Shown here: in pieces, positions 1 to 13,108 of the stretch
Position numbering within the stretch: position 1 is the first letter of the stretch
How the letters are laid out: every line of letters begins with the position of its first letter
Assembly: GCA_034766995.1 (NCBI GenBank)
Contig: CM068316.1
Location: 15,478,071-15,542,070 of the forward strand
From: Acanthacorydalis orientalis
Taxonomy: Eukaryota > Arthropoda > Insecta > Megaloptera > Corydalidae
Reading direction: 5' to 3'
DNA: 64,000 bases
Notes under the pieces: generated by a model
The model's database searches: none
What the model saw: the letters and a program-made list of their open reading frames with translations, nothing else
What the model was told of the DNA's origin: nothing
Made by a program: the position numbers and the translations under genes

Positions 1-471
1 AGTCAATTAAAAAATAATAATTTAAATTTATTATGCAAACAGTGTATTTAACTATTAAGATTATTTATAGACATTACTCGATACGAGTCCATTTTTCTAT
101 ACAAAATATTAATAACAGGATATAAATGACAACAGTGTTCTTTCAAAACTTTTTAAAATTACATCACATGTGTTTATACTTTATCAACAATAATTTATAC
201 CGAAATATAAACAAGCAGGTGTATGAATACGAAATTATTATTTTATATAGAAATGATAGTTTATTTTGTTGCAGTAAAAATAAGGCAGCGGATTTTTTTT
301 CAATTTAATCAGTCTTTTGTACTTTTTTCTGAAAAAAAATACTGAATAAAAAAAACGGTATAATAAAAACTTTAATTAGATTATTTTCAATAAATTAATT
401 AATATAAGTAATAAAATAAAACAACTAATTATCACAACTCTCTTTCTTGAAAGTTTCTAAGCTTAATTTTG

Positions 472-496
472 TTTTTTTTTTTTTTTTAAAAAAAAA
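472..496. repeat. T16-A9 homopolymer junction
   Basis: A run of 16 T is followed directly by 9 A. Comparable T8-A9 junctions followed by CGA occur near 44139 and 44342. Confidence 0.9.
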
Positions 497-1227
497 GTAA
501 TACTTTTATATGAAAGTAATAATATTATATTACTTTTTAATAACATTATATTCCAATCAAATGACATTAAAAATAAAAAATAAATCAATATGCACACACG
601 AATAAAATATCATAAATGAGAAATAATACATAACTAATCCATGAATACGAAACTAGGTTAAAAGAACATAATAAAACGTGTAATTTAATTTTTATTTTGA
701 ACTCAACCTGTTTTAATAAACACTAGATTATTAATAACTACATCAAATTAGTTATAAATAAACATTATTTCATCTTGGTGAATGGTCGACTGAATCTATC
801 TTTCGAAATGATAGAAAATATGCAATCATTCGCATAAACAGAATAATCCGGCAACCGTTTTCAAACTAGTTTGTTGTTTCTTCGCGCAATTTATTTGCAT
901 ATTTAATTTCAATATGTAATTCTACACCGAAATTATTTTATTTCTTCAGTACTCAAGATATCGAATTATCAGATTCCATTTAAAATGTTTTTATGTAAGT
1001 ATTATCTACGTAATGTTTACATGTGTTATCCTTCTGTATAAAATCTGATGAGTAATTATTTGATGTCCTATATTTCATCACTTGGGTATTTTAATAGTGT
1101 CTTAAAACGCAAGAATGACAGACGCAAATATAAAATATAGGTCGTGAGGTGTAAACATTTACTTAAAATTCTATTAAAATCAAACACATTATCAGACATT
1201 TGCACCTTTATTTATGTACATACATGC

Positions 1228-1229
<2 letters not shown>

Positions 1230-1289
<60 letters not shown>
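1230..1289. repeat. (AT)n array
   Basis: Uninterrupted TA dinucleotides, 60 bp. Confidence 0.97.
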
Positions 1290-1292
<3 letters not shown>

Positions 1293-1634
1293 CACACAAA
1301 GATACATACGATCTATAACATTTCTTTACAAAAAAGAGGTCACATAAATAAAAGAAACAAAAATAACGAAGTAATATGTACATAACTATAACTAAAAAAA
1401 TATACTAATGTATTTTTAATTGAATATGAATCAGTTGTTTATAATTGCGTTCAACAATTTTGGATCATTACTAAAAATAAGTAGAAAACGTCGCAATGGT
1501 GTACAACATATATTTCTTTTTGGCGACCCACGTTCAGTAATCCAAATAAGAAATCAATGCTCAATGACTCATAAAATCGAATCCTTTATTGCGAATACCA
1601 CTTTTAATTAAATAAACGAGTGTCTGGAAGTCTG

Positions 1635-1688
1635 AATTATATTTAATTAGTATCTGATAACAATTATATTTGATTAGTATCTGATAAC
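1635..1688. repeat. 27-bp tandem duplication
   Basis: AATTATATTTAATTAGTATC plus TGATAAC is followed immediately by the same 27 bases with a single A-to-G change. Confidence 0.9.
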
Positions 1689-2180
1689 AATCACGATACA
1701 AAATATTGTTTCAAGGAACTGACTAAACAAATAAACGATTTTTTCAAAAAAAAAATTACATGATTTATGTATAATTCAAATTAATATACAAATTTAATCA
1801 AAATATAAAACATATTGTTAACTATATATCATCCAACAGAAGTTTTTGTAACAAAATTTAATGTTTTTACAGACGTTAATTTTTAAAAAAATGTATACCC
1901 AATTAACCCATTACAATATTATGACAGACAATTCTATAGTATAAAATAACCAACGCTAAAGCAGGTCAAGTTATTAAAATTTACTTATTATTATTATTAC
2001 TATTTTTGAACTATATGAATGAAATACTTTCCTTTTTCGAAGAATATTTATACTTTTACTAAATTAAGTTTTAGTGTAATTATATTTTATGAAATTATGT
2101 TTTAAAAGAAATTTTAAAAATCATGATTTAATAATATGATAGTCATACCAGATCTCTCCTACTATTATTATTATCAAACT

Positions 2181-2326
2181 AAGAGGCTTCGCCTCCTGCT
2201 TGCTGCGTTCACCAACCTCCGGACTCGCTGCGCTCGCCCACTTGTCAATTATAAGCATATATATGTAACCGAACTTGAAAATCGAATGAAACAATAATCA
2301 TATCAATAAATAAGTCGACGTCATGC

Positions 2327-2329
<3 letters not shown>
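2181..2329 (+). repeat. Dispersed GC-rich repeat, copy A, abutting (AT)n
   Basis: A GC-rich head with a small palindrome (GAGGCTTCGCCTC) and CTCGCTGCGCTCGCCCACTT is followed by CAATTATAAG, ATGTAACCGA and AAATAAGTCGACGTCATG, then runs into (TA)n at 2330. The same order of blocks appears inverted at 42568-42684, so this is a member of a repeat family whose end is a (TA)n tail. No coding capacity is visible. Confidence 0.75.

Positions 2330-2398
<69 letters not shown>
2330..2398. repeat. (AT)n array at end of dispersed repeat copy A
   Basis: Pure TA tract of 69 bp continuing directly from the repeat at 2181-2329. Confidence 0.97.
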
Positions 2399-2401
<3 letters not shown>

Positions 2402-2485
2402 GTATGTCTACATAAACATTCTTGTCGATAGATTATTTTTCTCAACGCAATGTTTTATAAAGTTTTTTGTGGATAATTTTGATTT

Positions 2486-2488
<3 letters not shown>

Positions 2489-2541
<53 letters not shown>
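2489..2541. repeat. (AT)n-(AG)n compound array
   Basis: About 31 bp of AT pass straight into about 23 bp of AG. Confidence 0.97.
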
Positions 2542-3306
2542 AAGATATACTTTTTATGGGCGACACATTATGAACTAACCTTATACTAATAATAAGCTGT
2601 AAAAGCTTAGCAAGTCAATTAATAAAAAAATATCCTTTCAAGAAAATAATATTTAATTTAAAGTATTTTTCTGCGTATAATTTTGGCTACGAAAGAATAT
2701 TTTTATTTTTTCTCTAAAATTTATAATGAAGTTTTCATTTATACAATATCAATTGGAAAATATAAATCTTACGCTACAAAACCAGTAATATTTGTAATAA
2801 GGCAATCAATTTTTACACTTTGTAAAAGCTATTTCAATATAAATGTTTGTTCAAGTACTTTCATGAGTAATTGTTTACATAAATACCTAGCACACAAAAT
2901 GAAATCTTGCTTGTTTAATTGAATGTATTTTTTTTATTACGAGAAACGAATTTCGTCGTTCCTTCAAAGTTTGGAGAAAACATAAAAGAGGCGGAAAGAT
3001 TAAAACGCTTGTCGAACATTTTAATACAGCAAAGTGATTATACTACTATCGATTTGAATTGGATTTGTCTAATGACAAATATCACTTATTGTTTTATAAG
3101 TCAAATAAAATATCAATTTCGAGTTATGTTAACGAATTTTACTTCTTTTTTTGTTTTACAGTTTATTCAAAAGTTATCATTTAAAAAAATAAATATTTTT
3201 TAAAGTTATCATTTACAAAAAGTTTTATAATACTGATTAAAAGTTCATCTGAAAAACTTTTTTAAAGTTACTTTTTAATTTACATAAATTAAAGTTTATT
3301 ATTATT

Positions 3307-3312
<6 letters not shown>

Positions 3313-3363
<51 letters not shown>
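3313..3363. repeat. (AT)n array
   Basis: Pure AT, 51 bp, preceded by a few ATT triplets. Confidence 0.97.
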
Positions 3364-3364
<1 letters not shown>

Positions 3365-3483
3365 TTGTAAATATTCGTCCTTATAATAAAAATTCAAATA
3401 AAATAATAATATATTCGAAATCCAGACATTAAATTGGGGATATTCACGCATTTCATCAAGAAATTGAAAAAACGAAAAAATCG

Positions 3484-3485
<2 letters not shown>

Positions 3486-3543
<58 letters not shown>
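3486..3543. repeat. (AT)n array
   Basis: Pure AT, 58 bp; only 122 bp from the previous array. Confidence 0.97.
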
Positions 3544-3545
<2 letters not shown>

Positions 3546-4261
3546 GTAAAGCACTAAAAATATTTTGATATTACAATAAACTTTATTGAAATTTAAACCC
3601 CGCAAACAAACATTCAAAAAGAATATATACAAACTAACTATGCGTGCTACATAATTTTCGTGGAATATAAAGTAATAAATCTAAATATTGCGCTATAAAC
3701 AACAACTTCGAAAAGTGATTGCATATTCTGAAAAGACAACGTCATTGTTAGTATTGTTATAACATATTTGGCGAGTCATTCAAGTTCAGCAACTCATAAA
3801 TCAGCTGTTCACCTGGTGTCACCAGTCTTTATTAGCTAACAATGAACTGTTTTGTTGCATCCAGGTTCAACATTAGTGATTTTATAAAGCAACGAAACTA
3901 CTATGCCAAACTATTTTAAATTAGAGAAATGTACTATAGGAATATATATGAATTGCAAAAAAAAAATGTTCCGAGATTTTTATTATTTTGAATGATAAAT
4001 TTTAAGAGGTCGTGTATTTACCGAAGATAAATCTGGTTTGGTTCTCAGTTACATTTAACAAAAAAAATCATACAGTTCTTGCTCGAAATGGCTAGAAATT
4101 GAAGAATGAATGTTACACAATAGTTGATACTAATGCATTATGTTTTTTAATGAAAACATCCTGAAAACAAGTCTTTTGAGAATAGATTTTTAGATTATAA
4201 CAACGAAGCTAAATATTTTAAAATTTTCGTTTAGATATGAAGCATTTTCTATACTTGATTA

Positions 4262-4266
<5 letters not shown>

Positions 4267-4303
<37 letters not shown>
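4267..4303. repeat. (AT)n array
   Basis: Pure AT, 37 bp. Confidence 0.97.
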
Positions 4304-4306
<3 letters not shown>

Positions 4307-4901
4307 TTTACATGATTTTTTCAACCCATATATTTAAATAATCTAATTTTTATAACTAGTTCAAATTTAGGACCTTCGAACGCTTTACATATAAAAACAC
4401 AATTATGTTACATTTAACCAATCGGTTCAATAAACTAGGAAAATTCCTAATTTGATTACATACTTATGTAATACATAAAATTTACTCCTGTAATGAGAAA
4501 TAAAACTTAACAATGTTGTAATAGTTAAAGTTCACAAGGGCCTAAATGTTGCAATGAGAAACATAATGGGTTTTAACTTTAGAGGTAGCAAATAGCTGAC
4601 TTCTCACTAGTGAGACATTTGCTAACTACTCTGATAATGTGTGGAATTCGCATTCTCTTGTGAAAATGTGTGACATCGAGCACATGCAAAGAAAAGATGT
4701 ACGTTTCGTAATTAACAGACATTTTTAGCTTCATAGTCTCAAAGAAATGATAAAAGAACTTGCGTGGAAAAAGGAGAAAATGTGCAACCTTCATTCGAAA
4801 CTTTAATACTGGAGTTTGAGAAGAATTCAATCACAAAAGGAACAATAAAATATTTACTAAGCTATAGCTAAAATAGTCTTTTATTTAAAGAAAAATTCAA
4901 A

Positions 4902-4906
<5 letters not shown>

Positions 4907-4949
<43 letters not shown>

Positions 4950-4950
4950 C

Positions 4951-4998
<48 letters not shown>
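4907..4998. repeat. (AT)n double array
   Basis: Two AT tracts are separated by CACACCTAC. Confidence 0.97.
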
Positions 4999-5002
<4 letters not shown>

Positions 5003-5307
5003 CAGTAGGTAAACAATCAATATATAACAAAGAAATTCAACCAGGAATGAACCCTAATCTTGCATCTGAGAACCCTCTCTTTTTGTGAAAGCCTTCTCTA
5101 ATAGGCAGAAGGGCGAATTTACGACGGTTGAAAGCTTTATGACTGATACAAATCTGTCAAGATTTATTGTTCTAAACAGGCGTTTTTATTATAGTTATTA
5201 TTATAATTATATAAACAGCACATGTACGAAATAAAAGTTCTCATTATCTTTTCTTGTGTACTTATGTATGTAATTGTAAACCCACAAAAACAAAGAATAT
5301 ATGTGAG

Positions 5308-5308
5308 T

Positions 5309-5369
<61 letters not shown>

Positions 5370-5392
5370 TATATAGGTGTGTGTGTGTGTGT
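5308..5392. repeat. (AT)n-(GT)n compound array
   Basis: AT with two AA interruptions, then about 8 GT units. Confidence 0.97.
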
Positions 5393-5678
5393 GCATGTGT
5401 GTATACACGGAAGTGAAACAAGCATGGGAAAAGAATTAAGTGTCTTTAATCAACGAAGTGAAGAATTTGCATATACTTATTAGAAATACAAAGAGAATAA
5501 AATGGATACAAAAATAAACCTCATTTATAGGTAAAATAACAAGAGTGTCAAGTTGAAAACAAAGATTGTCAGAGGATATTGAAAAAAGATAACTAATAAC
5601 ATTATTAACAGAAATTATTCTTTATTCTAAAATAAATCGGGAAACACTGAAGACGTTTTATATATACATAAAACATGC

Positions 5679-5717
5679 ATATATATATACACACACATAC
5701 ACACACACGCACGCACG
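5679..5717. repeat. (AT)n-(AC)n compound array
   Basis: A short AT run is followed by AC units ending ACGCACGCACG. Confidence 0.9.
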
Positions 5718-5958
5718 AATTCATTATTTCAGTCTGTTTGCCCAACCATTACTAAAACAAATAAAAAAACATGCACAAAACGCATCACTTCTCACTTATC
5801 TTGCACCTTTATACACATTTATTGTGCATTTGTATAAATTATAAATTAAATCTACCATCAAAAAAATCCATAAATTATGTATCAAAATAGTTTATAAACA
5901 TAGCGTAATGTAATATAAAATTCCTACTTTTCCACCAAATAATATTTTTATTTACTTT

Positions 5959-5966
5959 CATACATA

Positions 5967-6029
<63 letters not shown>

Positions 6030-6032
6030 ATA
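5959..6032. repeat. (CATA)n-(AT)n-(GT)n compound array
   Basis: About eight CATA tetramers, then AT, then about ten GT units. Confidence 0.95.
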
Positions 6033-6374
6033 AGAATAAAATCTAGAAAAACTGTAATAATACCGAAATCTTTCCCTAAACACTAACAAAACACAGTTAT
6101 AATAAAATAAATTCTCATAAGAAAAATGTTGAAATTGAAGTTTACAATCGATTTTCAAACTGATAAGATATGCTGGATTATTGCCAAAAGATATAAAATA
6201 GTTTGTTGGATAGAATGTACAAACAGATAATTTATAGAAATAATTTAGCAAGATGACATTTACAGTACAAGTAATTTGTAAGAGCCACATTTAGGATGCG
6301 ATGCGTACATTAAGCGTAATAAAGTTACAAATATATGAAAAAGAGAATAAGCAGAATAGAAAAAAGCATGAAAC

Positions 6375-6448
<74 letters not shown>
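6375..6448. repeat. (GT)n-(AT)n compound array
   Basis: Six GT units then about 60 bp of AT. Confidence 0.97.
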
Positions 6449-6453
<5 letters not shown>

Positions 6454-6952
6454 CAAAGCAGTGACAATAACAAACTAATCAATTATATTAATCCGTAAAT
6501 CTCTTCATGGATAAAACAAAAAAAAATATCTTCTTCACAATCAAATAAAACAAAACACATGTGTAAATGTTTTCAAATGCCTGCACTACTTTATATAAAT
6601 ATTACATAAACCAGAACACCCGTGAATAATTCACAGTAGGAGATTGCACGATAATCAATTAAATTTGAAGGGTTTGGTTTGAGTTCAGACAATTTAAAAA
6701 AATTGATGTACCAAGTTCGCTATAACTGTTGTGGGATGTCTTTCAAGACGACAAAGAAAACATATTAGGAATATTCTCCTCTTTTATATTTTTAATATTA
6801 ATACAAAGATATAATAGCCTTTTTCACTCAAAACCTTTTTGTGAATTGTTGGATTAACATTGTAAACTGGATGTAGATTTTGTTTAATGATGAATGCATA
6901 TACGGAAAAATAAAACCACACAAATAAAATAAAAACATGTACACACATACAA

Positions 6953-6970
6953 ATATATATATATATATAT

Positions 6971-7015
<45 letters not shown>

Positions 7016-7020
7016 TATAT
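6953..7020. repeat. (AT)n array with AC insert
   Basis: AT tracts are broken by ACACACACAC and one CAT. Confidence 0.95.
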
Positions 7021-7571
7021 GCATCCATTTATGTATGTACGTGTGCATATAAAACAATATAGAATTCAAATAATGTGTTCATGTCAAACGCGTTTATTTC
7101 TGCACGTTTCCCTAGTTGGTTATACGTTCATATAGCGTGACATATTCCGGTAATTTTTTTGTGATTTTTGTTCAGTCTCCATGAAATAATGCATTATATG
7201 CATTTTGTTTAGCTTTATACGAGTAAAATGATTTATCAAATAATATTTATAATCAGTATCTAATTACATTTACAAATACAATAAAACATAGCTAGATATT
7301 TAAAGAAATGGTAAAGTAAATAAAGAAAAAATAAATAACCATTAAACATAAAAATAATTTGAGACAGTATATAAGTGCTCTTATTGAAGTCTTTATAGGC
7401 GTCTTGTAGAATAAATATTACAGCTAAAAATACGAAAATATCGATCAAATACATGACAAAACAAACAAACGGATAATAATTTCAAACCCAACGCATAAAA
7501 AATAAAGTCTTTGCTACGAAATGAAAATAATTGCTATAGAAATTATTTCGAAAAATACTGGTAATAGTATG

Positions 7572-7573
<2 letters not shown>

Positions 7574-7632
<59 letters not shown>
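7574..7632. repeat. (AT)n array
   Basis: Pure AT, 59 bp. Confidence 0.97.
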
Positions 7633-7634
<2 letters not shown>

Positions 7635-7774
7635 TCATTTCTTTCTTTCTTTTTGGAACGACTTGAAATATATCTTTTAAGAGGATTTCATTTTATATAC
7701 AAAGATAAAAAAAAATTGATTTTCAATTCTAAATACTAAATTATAATTTAAAGAAGACCGATAACTTTATACAG

Positions 7775-7776
<2 letters not shown>

Positions 7777-7852
<76 letters not shown>
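7777..7852. repeat. (AT)n-(GT)n compound array
   Basis: About 64 bp AT, then six GT units. Confidence 0.97.
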
Positions 7853-8705
7853 ATTATGAATTGATATTAATTTACGTACACTCATTTAAATGTTGTATTA
7901 TTAATTAATACATTCTTTACTTAAAAATTACATCTTCATATATTATCTGATAAGGGTTCGAGCACAAATTCTCACAAGGTCCTTTTTGTAATATTTTTAC
8001 GATTAAATAGTAACACTGGCATGTATAATCCCTCCAAATTTTTTTACAATTCTGAGAAATTAAAAATGTGTTCACCATTCATAAAAGATGAATATATTTA
8101 AAACGTATTTGTGATAAAATATATATCTCATAAAATCATTCACCAATGAAATATTAAACTTAATTACTACTTTTGTCCAGAATTAGTAATGAAGACATTC
8201 ACACACAAAGTTAATATAAAAATACATATGTTATTAATTGAAGCAGATAATAAAAATACTTATAAATATTACTCAATAAAAAATATTAATTAGAAAACTT
8301 ACGAACATTGCTGTGTTTTCATGTACTCTGATAAGTTATCATGGACACAGTTGACAGGTTATTAATAAGAAGATATTGAAGCTCGAAAACATATTAAAAG
8401 TAAATATCGTAGAGTAACACACGGATATAACAAAGACAAAAACATACTTCGAAGTAAATGTAAATACCTTACAAACAATATGTGTATCCTTCCGAGAAAA
8501 CATGGGTGTAATTTGACATGATTTTTATATATAGTGTAACTTAACCTTTTATGGTACAAAAGTCAGACAAGAAATTATTTCGAAAGTTTTATCAACATTT
8601 GGAAGAAAAAGTAATTTAAATTGTGACAAAAGCCACTTTATACACATGAATTGAAATGAGAAAACCAAATTTAAACACTGAATATATCTTTACACTGTAA
8701 CTTCA

Positions 8706-8707
<2 letters not shown>

Positions 8708-8744
<37 letters not shown>

Positions 8745-8757
8745 CACACACACACAT
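8708..8757. repeat. (AT)n-(AC)n compound array
   Basis: About 31 bp AT, then AC-rich units. Confidence 0.95.
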
Positions 8758-8925
8758 AATCACAGGCATAATGTTTGACGAGTTGCCAGATAATTGAAAT
8801 AAAAAAACATATTAGAGAAGTTCTTATATATACCTAATTTAAGTCAACTTACTTAGCAAGCGAGCCATTAATACATAAAATCCAAAATTTCATAAAAAAC
8901 AACGGGTTAAAAACCAGCTCTTCTT

Positions 8926-9004
8926 TTATATATATACACACACATATACATATATACATATACACATATATACATATACACATATATATAAATATATATA
9001 TATT
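8926..9004. repeat. Irregular AT/AC array
   Basis: ATATAC and ATACAC hexamers alternate; decayed compared with most arrays here. Confidence 0.85.
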
Positions 9005-9726
9005 TATAATGACTTCATCATAGACCTACCAATTGAAATATATTATATTAGTTCCATTTTCAATATCAGTAATTACGATTTCAATTTACTGTTTATGAAA
9101 ACTGAAATGTCAGTAAGTGTTTATGTGCATGTAGTAAATGGATAATTTCTTTGTGTAATCAATATACTTATTACTTTTAAAAAATATAGTGAAACTTCAT
9201 ATATAACAATAACTAAAATATCTATAAACGTACACACATATGATACAAATTTAAATTATTCAAACTCAATTAAAAAGGTCAATATTGTATATTTTTCGAA
9301 TGACCACTTTTTATATAGAATCGAAGAAACTTTTCTTTAAAATGGTTATTTTAAATACTGCTAATATAAATGGCATTATGTATTCAAAATTATCTTAAGT
9401 TTAATATAAACAGTGTAAGTTTATAGTCACATGATTATAATACTCATACGTACTTGATTGACTTCGATACGCCATTGTATGAAACCAATGTTCTTTTTTT
9501 ATAAAACATATCTTTAACTGTATTAACTACTATTTATTATAATAATTATATACTTCAAGAGCTATTAATCACATTTACTTTTTTACTTACAAGAAACAGG
9601 GACAATAAAAACTGTATTTTAATTATTACAAATAAATTTAATTAATGAATGTAAAAAAAAACCCACTGATATAAAAAATATTTAACTACAACTTTACTAC
9701 CAATTACAGACTTCTTCAGACACATT

Positions 9727-9732
<6 letters not shown>

Positions 9733-9794
<62 letters not shown>
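9733..9794. repeat. (AT)n array
   Basis: Pure AT, 62 bp; no other array follows for more than 3 kb. Confidence 0.97.
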
Positions 9795-9797
<3 letters not shown>

Positions 9798-12102
9798 ATA
9801 ATATGGCGTATGATTGACAGATTTAATTGGTAAAGAAAAGAAATCTAGTCTTTGGTCTGAGTAACCTTACATTAAAGAATTAACATCAATCTTTAAATCA
9901 TGGTAATGTGTGACCTCAATATCAAAGAGTAACAAATACGACAATATATTATAATACGATAATGAATTTATTTGAAAAAGAAACTGGACTGATGATTTTA
10001 CGACAAGCTGACTGTATTATCCAAATCAATGTTAGTATCTGTGACGATGATAAATGACATTTGTACGACATACACGTTGCATATACATATACCTCCATCC
10101 AGTGCATGAATAATATAGGAGGTGTTAGGAGTTCAGTGACCGATTGGAGTATATATTTGTAAGCACACAACACACACATACATACACATATAATGATTAT
10201 ATATGGCAGTGCAACACAGAGATCGCAAAGCCTTGATGACCTTACGCACACTGTGCGCAAAATATATAAACTTTACTTTCTTGTTAGACAGTAACGATTT
10301 TTTTACGGGTTGAGTAAGGTAACAAAAGCCCACCTACAATGTGTAAATGTACTATAAAAAGAACTTTATTCGACGAACATGATTGGAGTATTTATAGTTG
10401 GTAATAATGTTCGTTTTCGAACATTTTCTTTGTTAATTTCGAATCATTAACGCTTTCTAAGTATTTTAATTTCTCATGCGTAAAATATCAGAATTCTAAA
10501 AAGAGTGTATATTTTTATAACAGATGTGCGATTTACAAGAATCGTAGTATTATTAAAAATAGGTCAGATGCTGCTTAAGAGAAATGTAGACAAGTTCTAA
10601 TTTTGAATATAAATAAACGTCTGAACTAAAATTGTAATTCAATATCATTTTTCAAGTACATTGCTTTTAGAGCAGCGAAAAGAAAATAACTAAATTTAAC
10701 TTTATTTAATAACATTTGAGATGATTTACTTTATGTTAAAGTGATAAAAAAAAATACGAAAAACAACTATAAACCACAATATAAACACAATACCAAAATA
10801 AGATATTCTGGTAAAAAAAGTGTGGTGTTTATTTTTATTCTATTTTGAATACATATGAATAGATAGTTTTGTATTTAAAGCAGCTGAATATTTTATAAAT
10901 TTAAATAATATTTAATGTGATGATTTAAAAGTATAACAACAACTTCAACACATACATAATACAGAATAGTTCTTTATTCTCATACAGAATGTATTAGCTT
11001 TTATGACATCTTTACTTATTTTTATATTATAATGAAGAGAAATAACTATTAAAGTAATACTTATAACATTTTACTACTTTCTTTGCAATTACCCATTTAT
11101 CATAAGAACCATTTAAAATTATTTTCGTACTCAATATATGTAAACAATAGTAATATAACAGTTAACATGTATCAAATGTACAACTAATTTCACGAAAAAA
11201 ATATTACGTTTAAAAAATCATCTTTATAAATTGAAATTTGAAAGAAAATTAAATAAAAAAAATGCTTTTAAATGTTAAATTTACAAACTTAAATATATTT
11301 ATATGTATATTAATTAGGTCTTTAATTTTCAATCAGTGTATTAAATTTTTTTAAAAAATTTATACAATCTATGCCTGTAACATGGATATCAAAACGAAAG
11401 AAAAATATTTATAAAGTCAATTTATAGGAGATTTAGTTTTTTTTTAATTCTATAATAAATTCATTCTATAAAAATCTGTAAATAGGATCACTCATAAATC
11501 TCAAAATAAGCAAGGTTTAAAAAAATTCTATTTAAATATCATAGAAATAATATGAATTGTAAATTGTTAAAAAAAATGTGAACAGGTTATGAATATAAAA
11601 TCCTACGAAAATAGATTTTACTTTGATAATGAACAAGAATTATGAACAGAATGACTACATGTGTTACCTTTCAAGAATTTTGTTTGTATGTTCATGATAA
11701 AATGTAACTAAAAATATAAAATACTACATTCACAAACATTAATAATTTGTAATATTAGGTTCAGTCATAATTGATTAGTTTCTTTTTTTGATAATTAAAT
11801 TCAAGAGCATAAATCTACAGAAAAAACGATTTAATGCAATAAAATATAATTTCTATTTTTTAATATAATGTTTCGCCATTTACTAAAATACTGAGATTTT
11901 CATACAATTGATTTCAATATACTTTTAGTACTGTGACTATTATATTCAATTTCACGAGTGAAAAATTTATTTGAAATTAATTTAAATTTAATTCTCCGAA
12001 TGCTATTAAATATATGTAATAAAAAAATCTTTACATGCAATTTGTACACCTTTACAAATGGAATGAAATAATTTAAAAAGTTAGTAAAAGATAATGAAAT
12101 AC

Positions 12103-12662
12103 TAGGTTGCTAAAAAATAATTGCAGTTTATGACCTTCATATTCACATACATTTTTCTCTTTTTGATTTTCCTAGCTGTTTTAAATGGTCTAGAACTGTT
12201 GGATGATGAACGCCTATCTTTTGTGCAAGCTCTCGAATTGTTGTGAGTGGTTCTAACGCAAACTAACGCCTTCAGTTGGTCGTTATGAACTGAAGAACGA
12301 TATCCGCGACCTTCATCATTTTCAAGGCTCTGGTCGTTAGCACGAAATTTTTGGAACCACCATTGCACCATATGTTCCTTAACAGTATCCACACCAAAAG
12401 CTTCGTTAGCTCACGAACATTTTTTGCTGCTTTACCACCCGTTTTGAACTCATACAAAAAAAGATTAATTTGCTTTTTTCCATCTTTAATTCAATGGCCC
12501 AATTTAAAGCAAAATTAATAATAGAACCAAAGTCGATGTTACTAAATTCAGACCGAAAAATGAATTTTAAAATGATATTAACATGAACACGATGAAATGA
12601 CTCATTGAAAAAAATAAGGTTAGAATTAAGAAAACAATAACGATCATTTTCCTACCAACCTA
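12103..12662 (-). mobile_element. Internally deleted mariner element with terminal inverted repeats
   Basis: The left end begins TA|AGGTTGCTAAAAAATAATTG (12103 on). Read inward from the right end, the sequence is TA|GGTTGGTAGGAAAATGATCG (12662 on); the two share GGTTG-TA--AAAT-AT-G. Both ends carry the TA dinucleotide that mariner duplicates on insertion. Coding remnants on the minus strand match the N-terminal third of mariner/SETMAR-type transposase. The element is about 560 bp instead of about 1.3 kb because the catalytic DDD domain is missing, so it cannot mobilise itself. Confidence 0.85.
12113..12485 (-). pseudogene. Mariner transposase N-terminal remnant
   Basis: Minus-strand frames give YEFKTGGKAAKNVRELTK, matching the start of mariner transposases, and after a frameshift MVQWWFQKFRANDQSLENDE with EGRGYRSSVHNDQLKALVC. 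These are the helix-turn-helix DNA-binding regions with the conserved QRWF-KF and GRG blocks. The frame decays through RTTHNNSRACTKD, DRRSSSNSSRPFKTARKIKK (still recognisable as the SHSTVLRHLKQ-G-KV region) and stops at the left inverted repeat. The whole DDE domain has been lost by deletion. Confidence 0.8.
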
Positions 12663-13047
12663 ATATATTTAAATCATATAATTGTATCTACAAAAAAGTA
12701 TGACGTATGACTCAAACCAATATAATTATTATTACTTAAAATGGTATTATTTGGAAAGAACACAAATACATATATAAAATAATATTAAAGGAAACAAATG
12801 TCCATAAATCATTTTTTTCTAAAAAAATAATTCAATAATACACCTGAGGAAAAACTAAAATTTTATTGATAGCAGTAAATTTAAATGGAGTTTTAATACG
12901 GACAATTTTTAATCTGGTAAATATATCTACATAGTATATTAAATGTTTAAAAATAATACCTTTTTCAGTTCAGATAAAAAAAATTCAAGAGGGACTGTAT
13001 ATTTTATCACCATTAAGAACCTACCTAAATATATTTATTTGCAATAC

Positions 13048-13053
<6 letters not shown>

Positions 13054-13107
<54 letters not shown>
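13054..13107. repeat. (AT)n array
   Basis: Pure AT, 54 bp. Confidence 0.97.

Positions 13108-13108
<1 letters not shown>

Larger units (their letters stand above)
1..2180. other. Intergenic, no gene recognised
   Basis: AT-rich unique DNA with one (AT)n array, the T16-A9 junction and the 27-bp duplication. A somewhat less AT-rich patch at 780-900 contains AATCCGGCAACCG and ATTTGCATAT (octamer-like), but has no coding frame. Confidence 0.6.
2542..12102. other. Intergenic, dense arrays, no gene recognised
   Basis: Fourteen dinucleotide arrays lie in 7.3 kb up to 9794, and none from there to the mariner. Short open frames (for example 94 codons at 2919 and 103 at 9949 minus) show no family. Short palindromes occur at 4601 (TCTCACTAGTGAGA) and 10242 (CGCACA-C-TGTGCG). 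Confidence 0.6.

Noticed and set aside
2919..3203. 94-codon plus-strand frame
   Set aside because: The first half looks protein-like, but the second half is low-complexity Phe/Ile/Lys, and no homology or gene context is visible.
5090..5125. Possible inverted repeat around GCCTTCTCTAATAGGCAGAAGG
   Set aside because: Only a short imperfect hairpin; not distinguishable from chance.
7951..7985. GGTTCGAGC resembling a tRNA B box
   Set aside because: No matching A box at the right distance and no acceptor-stem pairing; no tRNA gene could be built.
9949..10260. 103-codon minus-strand frame
   Set aside because: Part is a translated CA/TA repeat and the rest shows no domain; no supporting splice or start signals.
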